Origin: UBA5499 sp002426275
GTDB lineage: Bacteria; Bacillota; DTU084
DNA length: 40,262 bases
NCBI GenBank assembly: GCA_937888735.1
Contig: CALASN010000141.1
Coordinates: 1 to 40,262 of the forward strand
Reading direction: 5' to 3'
The translations under genes and the position numbers were made by a program. Under the pieces are notes generated by a model. That model had not been told where the DNA came from and did not search any database. It saw only the letters and a list, made by a program, of their open reading frames with translations. This document shows positions 31,003 through 39,286 of this stretch, piece after piece (positions within the stretch are counted from its first letter, which is position 1; every line of letters begins with the position of its first letter).

Positions 31003-31767
31003 TTACAACATTTTTACCCGGGAACGATATTTCGCGATCTTTTTCGCGTTAAATTCATCTCCGCCCGGTACGTTAGCGCTCCTCCACAGCGGCGCCACCG
31101 TGCCGGCTTCAGCGCATAGTCTTACGGTTTCAATCTCCAGGCGATGGAGAAGATAAAAATCAACAATATTGGAAATGGGCGCTATGGGGGTATCGCATCC
31201 GGGCACGTTCACCACAGCATCCCCCACCGGGTTATAGTCGTCAATGCAGACCTCTGCAAAATCGAAGAGATTCTTCTTGGAAGAATGCCGGATGGGGGAA
31301 TCCGGCGGTATGCCCTCTTGCCACTTGCTGCTTGAAATCGCAATGATCTTTACTCCGTTTGCTTTCGCTTCCAAAGCGGCGTCAATGGTGGCCGCATTGA
31401 TGCCGATATTGTGAACGATAATCAAGACATCATCCCTGTGGAGATCATAATATCTTATGATGGCTCTGCCATAGTTTTCACAGCGCTCCAGCTCAAGGTA
31501 CTTCAGCGCCTGATTGAAGACGGAAAGACCTGTTTCCATAATAGGGTTGATATTGCAAAGCCCGCCTGCGCGAAAGAAGATTTCTCCCACAGGCAGTGTG
31601 GTATGTCCGCCGCCGCCATAGATACTGATCAGTTTGTCAGCTTCGATTGCCTCCGCCATCAGTTGCGCAGCCCTGCAAAGGTTATCATACTGCTCTGACT
31701 CAATTTCTTGCAGGATTTTGCAAATCATCGGTAGATAGCCAAAACTCCGATCTTTTCTCTCGCCCAT
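31003..31767 (-). CDS. SIS-domain sugar phosphate-binding protein
   Basis: The protein has 254 residues, ATG 31767 behind AGAGGTGACG. The SIS fold is shown by LISIYGGGGHTTLPVGEIFFRAGG, DDVLIIVHNIGINAATIDAALEA and VKIIAISSSKW. It resembles the uncharacterised SIS proteins (UPF0309-type) that bind sugar phosphates as isomerases or deacetylase partners. It is the first gene after the regulator in this cluster. An amino-sugar phosphate substrate would suit the GH20-like neighbour (inference). Confidence 0.82.
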   Translation of the reverse strand: MGERKDRSFGYLPMICKILQEIESEQYDNLCRAAQLMAEAIEADKLISIYGGGGHTTLPVGEIFFRAGGLCNINPIMETGLSVFNQALKYLELERCENYGRAIIRYYDLHRDDVLIIVHNIGINAATIDAALEAKANGVKIIAISSSKWQEGIPPDSPIRHSSKKNLFDFAEVCIDDYNPVGDAVVNVPGCDTPIAPISNIVDFYLLHRLEIETVRLCAEAGTVAPLWRSANVPGGDEFNAKKIAKYRSRVKML

Positions 31768-31898
31768 TTGGACGTCACCTCTGATGATAAATTTGCCGGA
31801 GAACTCTCAGCGCTCCGCAGTTACCGCTGAGCGCCGGCTTCACAGCCCCGCGATCATTTAAGAGGCTGCCGCCTGCGAGAGAGAGTCCAGAGCCGGGG

Positions 31899-33062
31899 TT
31901 ATTCCGATACTTTATATAAAAGGTCAGGTATATGAACATGCGGCTGTTTAGAGACAGCCCTTTGGGACGAGCTCTCCCGAATGATCAAGGAAGGCTCCAA
32001 ATAATAGTTGGCTCCCTCCTTCTCATTGCCTGTTTCCACCTGATCGATCAGCAGGCGCACAGCAGTCTCCGCCATATCTTCCACGCGATAGCTCACCGTT
32101 GTGAGAGCGGGTATCACGACAGCTGATATGTCTAGGTTGTCGAAACCAGCTACAGCCACCATCTGTGGGCAAAGGAGCCCTAAACTCTGGCATGCTTGTA
32201 AGACTTTTATCCCGATCATGTCATGAAAACAAAAAATCGCCGCAGGTTTAGGCAATTCAGCCAGGAAATCGGCAATCTCATCTGACATTTTTCCATCCTT
32301 ATCTATATCTATCCCCAGCATGTGCCTGGCGGGCAACGCATACCCCCTTCTCATAAGCCCTTCCCGAAAGCCCGCCAGGCGAGGGTCTTGCCCTTCTCTC
32401 AGGGCAGATAATCCTATGTAAGCAAAAGACTCATAACCTTCATTGATAAAATGCTCGGCAACGCGACGGGCAGCAGGGGAATTGTTCACCAGGACAGCTT
32501 CCGCTTTGGTTCCCTCAGGCTTCCGCCCTAAAAAAACATGAGGCAAGACATACGTTTGATACAGGGAGGCAGTCTTTTGGTCTACGCCGGGGCATGAGAG
32601 CACACCCATTGCGCCAAGATTGCGGAAGGTCTCCAAGCTAGACTTCTCCTGCGCAAGCTGATAGGAACTGCCGGCTATGATCAATTTATAGCCTGCAGCA
32701 ACCGCGCTTTTCTCCACCGCTTTCGCCAAGGAGGAAAAAAATGGATTGCCTATATTGGTCACATGAAAACCCAAAAGCTTAGTGTTTTCAGTTTCCAGTC
32801 TGCCCAGGGGAGTATCTTTGGCAATCCTGCCATGAGTCAGATAATATTTTTTCCCATGCAGTTCTATGAGCTGCTCGTCTTTCAGCCCCACCAGAACGCG
32901 CTGCGCAGTTACCAGTGATATTCCTCGCGTCTGAGCCAATGCTCTAGTAGTCAGAAAATGGCTGCCTGGCGCGCCGAAATCGCCATCTATGATCTTTTGC
33001 TTTAAAACGCGCTGCACTTGAAGATAGACTGGCAGTCGCTTCGCATCGTTAGCTTCATTCAT
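31899..33062 (-). CDS. GntR-HTH / LacI-type sugar-binding transcription regulator
   Basis: The protein has 387 residues, ATG 33062 behind AAGGAG. Residues ~8-75 are a GntR winged helix (LPVYLQVQRVLKQKII; LTTRALAQTRGISLVTAQRVL). Residues ~95-365 are a periplasmic-binding-protein-type effector domain (LLGFHVTNIGNPFFSSLAKAV; HVFLGRKPEGTKAEAVLVNN; AIFCFHDMIGIKVLQACQSLG; VAGFDNLDISAVVIPALTTV). The hybrid layout is that of AraR-type regulators. It probably senses a sugar and controls the flanking genes. A long palindrome lies upstream. Confidence 0.9.
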   Translation of the reverse strand: MNEANDAKRLPVYLQVQRVLKQKIIDGDFGAPGSHFLTTRALAQTRGISLVTAQRVLVGLKDEQLIELHGKKYYLTHGRIAKDTPLGRLETENTKLLGFHVTNIGNPFFSSLAKAVEKSAVAAGYKLIIAGSSYQLAQEKSSLETFRNLGAMGVLSCPGVDQKTASLYQTYVLPHVFLGRKPEGTKAEAVLVNNSPAARRVAEHFINEGYESFAYIGLSALREGQDPRLAGFREGLMRRGYALPARHMLGIDIDKDGKMSDEIADFLAELPKPAAIFCFHDMIGIKVLQACQSLGLLCPQMVAVAGFDNLDISAVVIPALTTVSYRVEDMAETAVRLLIDQVETGNEKEGANYYLEPSLIIRESSSQRAVSKQPHVHIPDLLYKVSE

Positions 33063-33146
33063 GATTTTTGCTCCTTAACGCCTTTTAACTGCCATTAGTA
33101 TATAACATCTGCCATCTAATGTCAATATCAATTTAACATTTTTATC

Positions 33147-33170
33147 TATAACATTATGAATAATGTTATA
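33147..33170. promoter_or_regulatory. Palindromic operator candidate upstream of the regulator
   Basis: TATAACATTA-TGAA-TAATGTTATA is a perfect 10-bp inverted repeat 85 bp before the regulator start. A partial copy (TATAACAT) lies at 33101-33108. The surrounding 33063-33260 is A/T-rich. An autoregulatory operator is the simplest reading; this is inferred from position. Confidence 0.5.
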
Positions 33171-33254
33171 AAAACTTGTGCCCATCTCAATTACTGCCTG
33201 TAAGGATGTAATATGCTTATTTATATCTAAATATTCTATTAATTTATAGGATTA

Positions 33255-33300
33255 CGCTCGCCTCTCACGCATCAATGCTCATTGTGCGCCAGGGCGAGCG
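33255..33300. repeat. Long imperfect hairpin between lacZ and the regulator
   Basis: CGCTCGCC (33255-33262) pairs with GGCGAGCG (33293-33300), and inner bases GCA-T-CAAT pair with ATTG-T-GC around GCTC. No T-run follows on either strand, so it is not a standard terminator. The role is unknown. Confidence 0.4.
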
Positions 33301-33311
33301 GGAAAATGCAA

Positions 33312-33340
33312 GACTCAGATTATTGACCAGCTCCTGAGTC
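33312..33340 (-). terminator. Possible lacZ terminator
   Basis: GACTCAG and CTGAGTC form a 7-bp stem around a 15-nt loop. On the minus strand TTGCATTTT follows. The stem is short and the loop long, so this is weak. Confidence 0.35.
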
Positions 33341-33370
33341 AAATCATTATATTATTACGGACAGCTTTTC

Positions 33371-36300
33371 TCAGTCCACAGCCAGACCGCAGAGAGCCTG
33401 CGGCGAAAGCGCGGCTGCGGAAAAGCCTTTTAAGCGCAACTTGAAACTGAATTTCTCCGGCAAGAGCTCGTACTGCGGCAAAGGTCCGGGGCCGCAGCTA
33501 TTGCTGCCCAAACCGTGATGCTGATCATCCAAATTCAGGAATACCTGCCTGCGCCTGGACAAGTCAACCGTATGCTTGGCTTGCTCCAAGTCCGCCTGCG
33601 AGTAATTGTGCGCGCTGAAATTCAGGGACGGCGTCCCCTCCACGAAAAGCCCCAGGCCCCGAAGATCGTTCAGCGCTACCCAGCTGACGTCCGTCCGGTT
33701 GCCGTTCTCCTGGGGATAAGCATAGGGGGTGTGCAGTTGGGCCACAGAGCTACTATAGAGGCCAAAGCGGTTAGCCAGTTTGCTGTCACGGTAAGATTCT
33801 CCCGGTCCTCTGCCAAACCAGCTCACCTGGTCCAGCGCTTCAGGCAGGACCAAGGCCAGGCCGATCCGCGGCAAGGACGGCGGCAGTTCGCCTTCAGGCT
33901 CTCCTTTGACCTCCAGCAGCACATCCCCGCTGCCGTGGACTGTATAGGTGAGCTCACACACGTAACCCCAAGAAAGAATGGGAGGCGCCAACCGCACTCT
34001 GGCGCAGACTTCGACTTTCTCCCCCGCTTGCCGCCAGCTGAAAGCCAGCAAGCGCTCCTGCAGCCTGTGGAGCCCAAACTCGCGCCACTTCTCTGCGAGA
34101 TGCATATCGTTATCAATGGGCGCGCGCCAGAAATTGAGCCTCGGCCCTTGTTCCAGCAAAGCCAGACCCTGATAATGCCAGGCTTCCAGCCTGCCGTGGC
34201 TCTTATCGAAGCGCAGAGAAAAGTCGTGACCGGAGATTCGCAGCTCCGCGGCGTCTTCGTCGCAGACCAGAGGCCAGGACGCGGGCTTTATCGTCCGGCC
34301 CTCTGTGGCCGGCAGTTTGAACTGCGCCCAGGCAACCTCGTGTCCTGCCGCCGCCCAAATGGTGGAGGCCGCAAGCCTAAAGCTGAGATTAAGGAACACT
34401 TCCGCGCCTGCGGGAACCGTGGGCAGCGCGTACGGAACGGTCAGCTGCCGGCTCTCGCCGGGCTGAATCTGAGGCAGCTCTAGAGAGCCTGACTGCACAA
34501 CCTCGCCGTTCACTTCCACATTCCAACTCAAGGCCAAATGGGATAAGGACAGAAAATCATAACGGTTCGTGACCGTGACTGCGCCGGAGGCCAAATCCTG
34601 CGCCGCAACCAAGACCGGCTCCAGCACCTTCTTATACTCCTCAAGCGCGGGCGTGGGCGTGCGATCCGAGAAGACCAAGCCGTTGAGGATGAAATTGCCG
34701 TCGTGGGGATCTTCGCCGAAATCTCCCCCGTAAGCGAAATACGGCCTCCCATCTTCGGTATATTGCCTGATTCCCTGATCCACCCAGTCCCAAACGAATC
34801 CGCCTTGCAGACGCTTGTTGGCATAGAAAGTCTCCCAGTACTCTTTCAGTCCCCCGGGCCCGTTGCCCATGGCGTGAGCGTACTCGCAGAGGATGTGGGG
34901 CTTAGGGCTTGGCTCTTGGGCAAGCTTAATCAGATCGGCCACAGAGGAATACATTGTGCTGCCCACGTCCGCCACTTTCACTTCCCGGTCGCCTTCATAA
35001 TGAATCAGGCGCGTGGGATCCATGGCCCGGGCGCGCTGGGCCATGGCTTCGTGATTACGGCCGAAGCCGGATTCATTGCCCAAAGACCACAGGATCACGC
35101 AGGGGTGATTTCTGTCCCGCGCCACCATCCGCTCCATCCGGTCTACGTAAGCAGCTTGCCACTGGGGATCGTCGCTGAGCTGCTCCCAATTTTTCGTCAG
35201 GACAAAGCCATGACACTCCAGGTCTGTCTCGTCGATCACGTAAAAGCCGTACTGATCGCACAGATCGTAAAACCGGGGATCATTGGGATAGTGAGAGGTG
35301 CGGATGGCGTTTATGTTATGCTGTTTCATCAATTTCAAATCTTCAATGGCAGTCTGGAGCGGAACCGCCTTGCCTAAAACGCAGTGATGCTCATGCCGGT
35401 TTACGCCTTTGAGCATGATAGGCACTCCGTTGACCAGCATGTTTCCGTCCTTGAGCTCGACTTTGCGGAACCCTACTTTCGCGGGAATCACTTCCAAAAC
35501 CTCGCCCGCGCCGTCCTTCAGGGTTAACAGCAGATCGTACAGCTTGGGATTTTCCGCGGACCATTTCTCAGGTTCGGCTACGGGAATGGCAAACTGCAGT
35601 TTGGCCTCCGCTGCCGCGTCCAGGGCGACTTCTTGGCTGGCTTTGCTAAGCTCTTCGCCGAAAAACTCCAGCTCCAGCCGGCAGCCCTTGGCCTCTTGCA
35701 GCTTGCTGCTCACCCAGGCGTCCACTTTTAAGGTTGCGTCCCGGTAAGAGGCGTCCAGCTCGGTCCGGACGAAGAAATCCCTTACTTCCACCTGCGGTCT
35801 GCACAAAAGGTAGACGTCGCGAAAGAGTCCGCTCAACCACCACATGTCCTGGTCTTCCAAGTAGCTGCCGTCAGACCATTGCCAGACGCGGACGGCCAGC
35901 AAATTCTTACCCGGCTGAACAAAAGGCGTGATCTCAAACTCCGCCGGCAGCCTGCTGCCTTTGCTGCATCCCACCTCTTGGCCGTTAACCCAGACTTGAA
36001 AAGCGCTGTCTGCTCCCTCGAATCTAAGGACAATTCTCTGTCCGCTCCAAGCGGCAGGAATGGCGAACTCCCTGCGGTAGGAGCCGGTCGGATTATCCGT
36101 GGGCACAAAAGGCGGATCCACTGGAAACGGATAGGCCACGTTGGTATAATGCGGCCTGCCGTACCCTTCCAGCTGCCAGCTGGAGGGGACTTCCAGGTCT
36201 TGCCAATCGCCGGCCTCATAATCCGGCGCTTGAAAGCCCGCCGGCGCTTGGGCGGGATTGGCGGCATAATGGAATTTCCAGACTCCATCCAAAAGCTGAA

Positions 36301-36424
36301 ATCTGGAAGAAAGCCCCCTGCTATAGCTTAAAGCAGTTTGAGCATTATCATAAGGGAAAAAATACGCTCTCCCCTGGAGACGATTCTGCGCCAGATTTCC
36401 GTGCGATTCCCAAAATTCCTCCAT
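33371..36424 (-). CDS. lacZ: Beta-galactosidase, GH2 family (LacZ type)
   Basis: The protein has 1017 residues, the normal length of large LacZ enzymes. Start ATG 36424 follows GAGGAGGG. The N-terminal sugar-binding domain (~50-220) has FHYAANPAQAPAGF and VPSSWQLEGYGRPHYTNV. The TIM barrel has MKQHNINAIRTSHYPNDPRFYDL, the acid/base Glu ~451 in WSLGNESGFGRNH and the nucleophile Glu ~514 in ILCEYAHAMGNG. The C-terminal small-chain domain runs from about 740 (SWFGRGPGESYRDSK). No signal peptide is visible, so it is cytosolic and acts on imported beta-galactosides. No sugar transporter is in the window. Two broken copies of its 3' end lie at 25288 and 26205. Confidence 0.96.
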   Translation of the reverse strand: MEEFWESHGNLAQNRLQGRAYFFPYDNAQTALSYSRGLSSRFQLLDGVWKFHYAANPAQAPAGFQAPDYEAGDWQDLEVPSSWQLEGYGRPHYTNVAYPFPVDPPFVPTDNPTGSYRREFAIPAAWSGQRIVLRFEGADSAFQVWVNGQEVGCSKGSRLPAEFEITPFVQPGKNLLAVRVWQWSDGSYLEDQDMWWLSGLFRDVYLLCRPQVEVRDFFVRTELDASYRDATLKVDAWVSSKLQEAKGCRLELEFFGEELSKASQEVALDAAAEAKLQFAIPVAEPEKWSAENPKLYDLLLTLKDGAGEVLEVIPAKVGFRKVELKDGNMLVNGVPIMLKGVNRHEHHCVLGKAVPLQTAIEDLKLMKQHNINAIRTSHYPNDPRFYDLCDQYGFYVIDETDLECHGFVLTKNWEQLSDDPQWQAAYVDRMERMVARDRNHPCVILWSLGNESGFGRNHEAMAQRARAMDPTRLIHYEGDREVKVADVGSTMYSSVADLIKLAQEPSPKPHILCEYAHAMGNGPGGLKEYWETFYANKRLQGGFVWDWVDQGIRQYTEDGRPYFAYGGDFGEDPHDGNFILNGLVFSDRTPTPALEEYKKVLEPVLVAAQDLASGAVTVTNRYDFLSLSHLALSWNVEVNGEVVQSGSLELPQIQPGESRQLTVPYALPTVPAGAEVFLNLSFRLAASTIWAAAGHEVAWAQFKLPATEGRTIKPASWPLVCDEDAAELRISGHDFSLRFDKSHGRLEAWHYQGLALLEQGPRLNFWRAPIDNDMHLAEKWREFGLHRLQERLLAFSWRQAGEKVEVCARVRLAPPILSWGYVCELTYTVHGSGDVLLEVKGEPEGELPPSLPRIGLALVLPEALDQVSWFGRGPGESYRDSKLANRFGLYSSSVAQLHTPYAYPQENGNRTDVSWVALNDLRGLGLFVEGTPSLNFSAHNYSQADLEQAKHTVDLSRRRQVFLNLDDQHHGLGSNSCGPGPLPQYELLPEKFSFKLRLKGFSAAALSPQALCGLAVD

Positions 36425-36523
36425 GCAAAACCCTCCTCAACAGTTATCTTTGCTATAATTCGCCGCTCAAGGGAAAACTCCTACCTGAAACATATCTTTT
36501 CCTGAAAGGATTAACCTCCTTGT

Positions 36524-36552
36524 TTGTCGAACAATTACTCAAACAAAATTAT
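36524..36552 (+). promoter_or_regulatory. Possible promoter of the two-component genes
   Basis: TTGTCG (36524-36529) and AATTAT (36547-36552) are 17 bp apart, each four of six from consensus, 20 bp before the response-regulator start. This is a weak match. Confidence 0.3.
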
Positions 36553-36571
36553 TACTGTGAGATGAGATTTC

Positions 36572-37279
36572 ATGGCGAAAACAAAAATCTTAGTGGTGGA
36601 TGATGAACCTAACGTCTGTGAGCTTATCCGCATCTACCTGGAGCGGGAAGGGTTTACTGCGCTCATCTCACATGACGGTCTGGCTGCTCTGAACATTATC
36701 CAGCAAGAGCGACCGGATCTTGTGGTCTTAGACCTGATGCTGCCGGAACTGGATGGCTGGAAAGTATGTGAGAAACTGCGCGCGGCCGGCAATCGTGTGC
36801 CTATGATCATGCTCTCTGCCAAAGGGCAAGAGATGGACAGGATCTTAGGCCTGGAACTGGGCGCGGACGACTACGTCACCAAACCTTTCAGCCCCATGGA
36901 GCTCGTGGCTAGAATAAAAGCGCTCCTGCGCCGCTCGGGGACACAAGAGGAAGGAACGCTGCGTTTCGAGCATTTGCTCATAGACAAAATCCGCCGGGAG
37001 GTATTGCTGCTCACCTCCCAGGGCCAGGAAGCCGTACAGCTTACGCCTAAAGAGTTTGATCTGCTCTGGTTTTTGGCCAACAATTGCGGTATGGCCTTTT
37101 CCAGAGAACAAATTTTGGATAAGGTCTGGGGTTACGATTATTTCGGCGACACCAGAACTGTTGATGCCCATATCAAACGACTGCGGCAAAAGCTTCAGCA
37201 AACCGAAACTTCTCCCCAGTACATTCACACCCTCTGGGGCGTAGGTTATAAATTTGAGGAAAAAATCGCCAATGTTTAA
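36572..37279 (+). CDS. OmpR/PhoB-family response regulator
   Basis: The protein has 235 residues. The receiver domain (1-~120) has the acidic pair D10-D11, phosphoacceptor D54 in VVLDLMLPELDG, and the Lys in DDYVTKPFSPMEL. The C-terminal winged helix (~135-230) has LTPKEFDLLWFLANN, REQILDKVWGYDYFGDTRTVDAHIKRLRQKL and the terminal hairpin TLWGVGYKFE. This is the PhoB/PhoP/ResD type. It overlaps the kinase start, forming a pair. The target genes are not known; a PhoB-box-like repeat before the gene at 39098 is suggestive. Confidence 0.92.
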   Translation: MAKTKILVVDDEPNVCELIRIYLEREGFTALISHDGLAALNIIQQERPDLVVLDLMLPELDGWKVCEKLRAAGNRVPMIMLSAKGQEMDRILGLELGADDYVTKPFSPMELVARIKALLRRSGTQEEGTLRFEHLLIDKIRREVLLLTSQGQEAVQLTPKEFDLLWFLANNCGMAFSREQILDKVWGYDYFGDTRTVDAHIKRLRQKLQQTETSPQYIHTLWGVGYKFEEKIANV

Positions 37280-39020
37280 GACGATCTTCAGCAAGCTCCT
37301 GACCAGCTATCTGATCACCATCCTCTTGACATTGTTCACTTTAGGCTTTACTTTAGACCGCTTTCTCTTCAATTTTTTCATTCAAAGCCGCCGCAACGAA
37401 TTTATCCGCGATGGTCTGCAAATCAGCGAGCTTTTGTCTAAATCTCAATATATGTTTAATCCGGCGCAATTGATGGATATTCTCTCAACAATCGATCGCT
37501 TCAGCAAAGGGCAGATTTGGATCGTGGACCGCACCGGACTGGTTTTGGGCAGCACTTTTGGCGAAGGCGGTTTCCGGCTCAGCCCCCAAGAGGTACAGCA
37601 AGTTCTCTCCGGCAGGATTGTAGAGAAAGTTGGCAAGGTGCCGCGGATTGCCGAGCCGGTGCTCTCCGTGGCTGTACCGATAACAAAAAGAAACAATGTC
37701 ATGGGAGCCGTGCTCCTTTTCTCCCCTTTGGCCGAAGTCACAACCACAGTCTCTCAGATGCGCCTGCTGATTTGGCGGGCAGCCTTGGTGGCAATCGCCA
37801 TCGCAACGGTTCTCACCCTCGCCATCTCCCGTTCTCTGGCCAAACCGATGCGGAAAATGAGCAAAGCCGCCCTCTCCTTGGCTAAGGGAAACTTCCAAGA
37901 AAGAGTGCAGCTTGAAGGCGACGGTGAACTTGTGGAACTGGCCAAAAGCTTCAATTACCTGGCAGAACAGCTAGAACGCTCCCTGCGCACGATTTATCAG
38001 GAAAAAGAGCAGACGGAATCCATCCTGGCTAACATGGCGGAGGCAGTTCTCACCATAGATCAAAGCGGCCAGATCCTCTCGGCTAATCCCGCCGCCAGAT
38101 TGATCTTCAGCCTGCCCGGACTAAACGTGAATTATCAGCGGCATTTGCAGCCGCCCGAGTTGCTTTCCCTGATCAGCCAGGCTTTATCCGAACGTAAAAA
38201 TCTCACCGGAGAAGTGCAACTGCCTGAGGTAGGCTATTATCTAGTCCACATTACCTCAATGATGGACGACGATGCCGACGTTTTATTGGTTGTGCTGCAG
38301 GATATCAGCGCCAGATGGCAACTGGAGGTCATGCGCAGACAATTTGTGGCCAATGTCTCTCACGAGCTGCGCACTCCCCTCACTTCGATTCAAGGCTTTG
38401 TGGAGGCAATCTTAGACGGCGTGGTATCTGACAATCAGGCAACTAAACATTACCTGCAAATCGTGTTAACTGAGACAAAACGGCTGAACAGACTGGTGAC
38501 AGATCTGCTCGACCTTTCAAGGCTGGAATCGGGCGAGATGCCGCTAAAGCTAGAGCCTTTAGACTTAAATCTCCTCTTGGAAGATTTAGTTAAAACCATC
38601 GGACCTCTTGCCAGGAACGATGAAGTCCAGCTGCGGTTATCGCTGGATCCATCCTTGAAGACTGCTTCTGCAGACCGGGATCGCATCTCCGAGGTGATCT
38701 TAAATCTGGTTCATAACGCCTTGCGTTTCACCCCTGCGGGAGGCACTGTGACAATCGCCACCCGTAACGCAGGGGATACGGTGGAAGTCTCGGTTACGGA
38801 TACAGGACCGGGAATAAACGCTGAAGATTTGGAGCGGGTCTGGGAGCGTTTTTATAAATCGGATCGGTCCCGAAACCGCGGCAGCGGCGGCACAGGCCTT
38901 GGTCTGGCCATCGTGAAACAAATAGTGGAAGCCCACGGCGGCAAAGTTAAAGCTCAGTCAACCCCGGGAAAGGGCGCAACCTTTAGTTTCACTTTACCAA
39001 CAATTTCCTCTTTTTCATAA
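37272..39020 (+). CDS. Membrane sensor histidine kinase (PhoR/WalK type)
   Basis: The start is ATG 37272 (MFKTIFSKLLTSYLITIL), overlapping the regulator stop by 8 bp; the protein has 582 residues. Membrane helix 1 is ~8-28, an extracellular sensor domain ~30-160 follows, helix 2 is ~165-185, HAMP ~186-240, PAS ~250-345. The HisKA H-box is FVANVSHELRTPLTSIQGF with His ~364, and the ATPase domain has NLVHNALRFTPAGG, VSVTDTGPGIN and GSGGTGLGLAIVKQIVEAHGG. It would phosphorylate the preceding regulator in response to an external signal. The PAS domain suggests a second, cytosolic input. Confidence 0.92.
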   Translation: MFKTIFSKLLTSYLITILLTLFTLGFTLDRFLFNFFIQSRRNEFIRDGLQISELLSKSQYMFNPAQLMDILSTIDRFSKGQIWIVDRTGLVLGSTFGEGGFRLSPQEVQQVLSGRIVEKVGKVPRIAEPVLSVAVPITKRNNVMGAVLLFSPLAEVTTTVSQMRLLIWRAALVAIAIATVLTLAISRSLAKPMRKMSKAALSLAKGNFQERVQLEGDGELVELAKSFNYLAEQLERSLRTIYQEKEQTESILANMAEAVLTIDQSGQILSANPAARLIFSLPGLNVNYQRHLQPPELLSLISQALSERKNLTGEVQLPEVGYYLVHITSMMDDDADVLLVVLQDISARWQLEVMRRQFVANVSHELRTPLTSIQGFVEAILDGVVSDNQATKHYLQIVLTETKRLNRLVTDLLDLSRLESGEMPLKLEPLDLNLLLEDLVKTIGPLARNDEVQLRLSLDPSLKTASADRDRISEVILNLVHNALRFTPAGGTVTIATRNAGDTVEVSVTDTGPGINAEDLERVWERFYKSDRSRNRGSGGTGLGLAIVKQIVEAHGGKVKAQSTPGKGATFSFTLPTISSFS

Positions 39021-39033
39021 TTACGTTCACTTT

Positions 39034-39067
39034 CTATCACAAATTCGTCATAAAATCCCCCTATAAT
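39034..39067 (+). promoter_or_regulatory. Promoter of the zinc-ribbon gene with PhoB-box-like repeats
   Basis: A perfect -10 TATAAT lies at 39062-39067. Instead of a -35, two 11-bp direct repeats (CTATCACAAAT, 39034-39044; TCGTCATAAAA, 39045-39055) end 6 bp before it. They resemble PhoB-box half-sites (TGTCA-N6). Promoters activated by PhoB-type regulators have this layout, with the box in place of the -35. The regulator at 36572 is the obvious candidate (inference). Confidence 0.5.
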
Positions 39068-39095
39068 GAAACTAACATCATTAAAGGGGGATTTT
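39052..39095 (+). promoter_or_regulatory. Inverted repeat enclosing a promoter and covering the ribosome-binding site
   Basis: AAAATCCCCC (39052-39061) and GGGGGATTTT (39086-39095) are exact complements around 24 nt that contain the TATAAT. The 3' arm includes the GGGGG ribosome-binding site of the gene at 39098. In transcripts reading through from the kinase the site would be paired and transcription might stop. In transcripts starting after the TATAAT the left arm is absent and the site is free. Confidence 0.65.
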
Positions 39096-39097
39096 CC

Positions 39098-39286
39098 ATG
39101 AACTGTCCGGTTTGCAAACAAAGCCAGAACCTGGGCATCATCGCCTCCTATAAATTCCGCAAAGGGCAAACCACAACTTACTATTGCAACAACTGCTGCC
39201 TTGAATTCCAAGTGCGAGGCGAGAGAATCGTCGCCATTTACTGTATCACCCAAGACGGAGACCTAAAAAAGGTTCAAGCGCGCTGA
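39098..39286 (+). CDS. 62-residue zinc-ribbon protein
   Basis: ATG 39098 follows AAAGGGGG at 7 nt. CPVC near the N-terminus and CNNCC at residues ~30-34 form two zinc-ligand knuckles about 25 residues apart. The rest is short strands (YKFRKGQTTTYYC; EFQVRGERIVAIYCI). Such small ribbons bind nucleic acid or protein; the function is not recognised. It has its own promoter and overlaps the convergent membrane gene by 13 bp. Confidence 0.7.
   Translation: MNCPVCKQSQNLGIIASYKFRKGQTTTYYCNNCCLEFQVRGERIVAIYCITQDGDLKKVQAR

Noticed and set aside
33515..34483. 322-codon open frame antisense to lacZ
   Set aside because: It is opposite conserved GH2 coding sequence and rich in Arg, Gln and Pro as expected of an antisense reading.
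39098..39286. Anti-TRAP (RtpA) homologue
   Set aside because: It is small and has CxxC motifs, which is attractive with mtrB nearby, but it lacks the two closely spaced DnaJ-like CxxCxGxG-type knuckles and the length and context differ. It is better described as a generic zinc ribbon.
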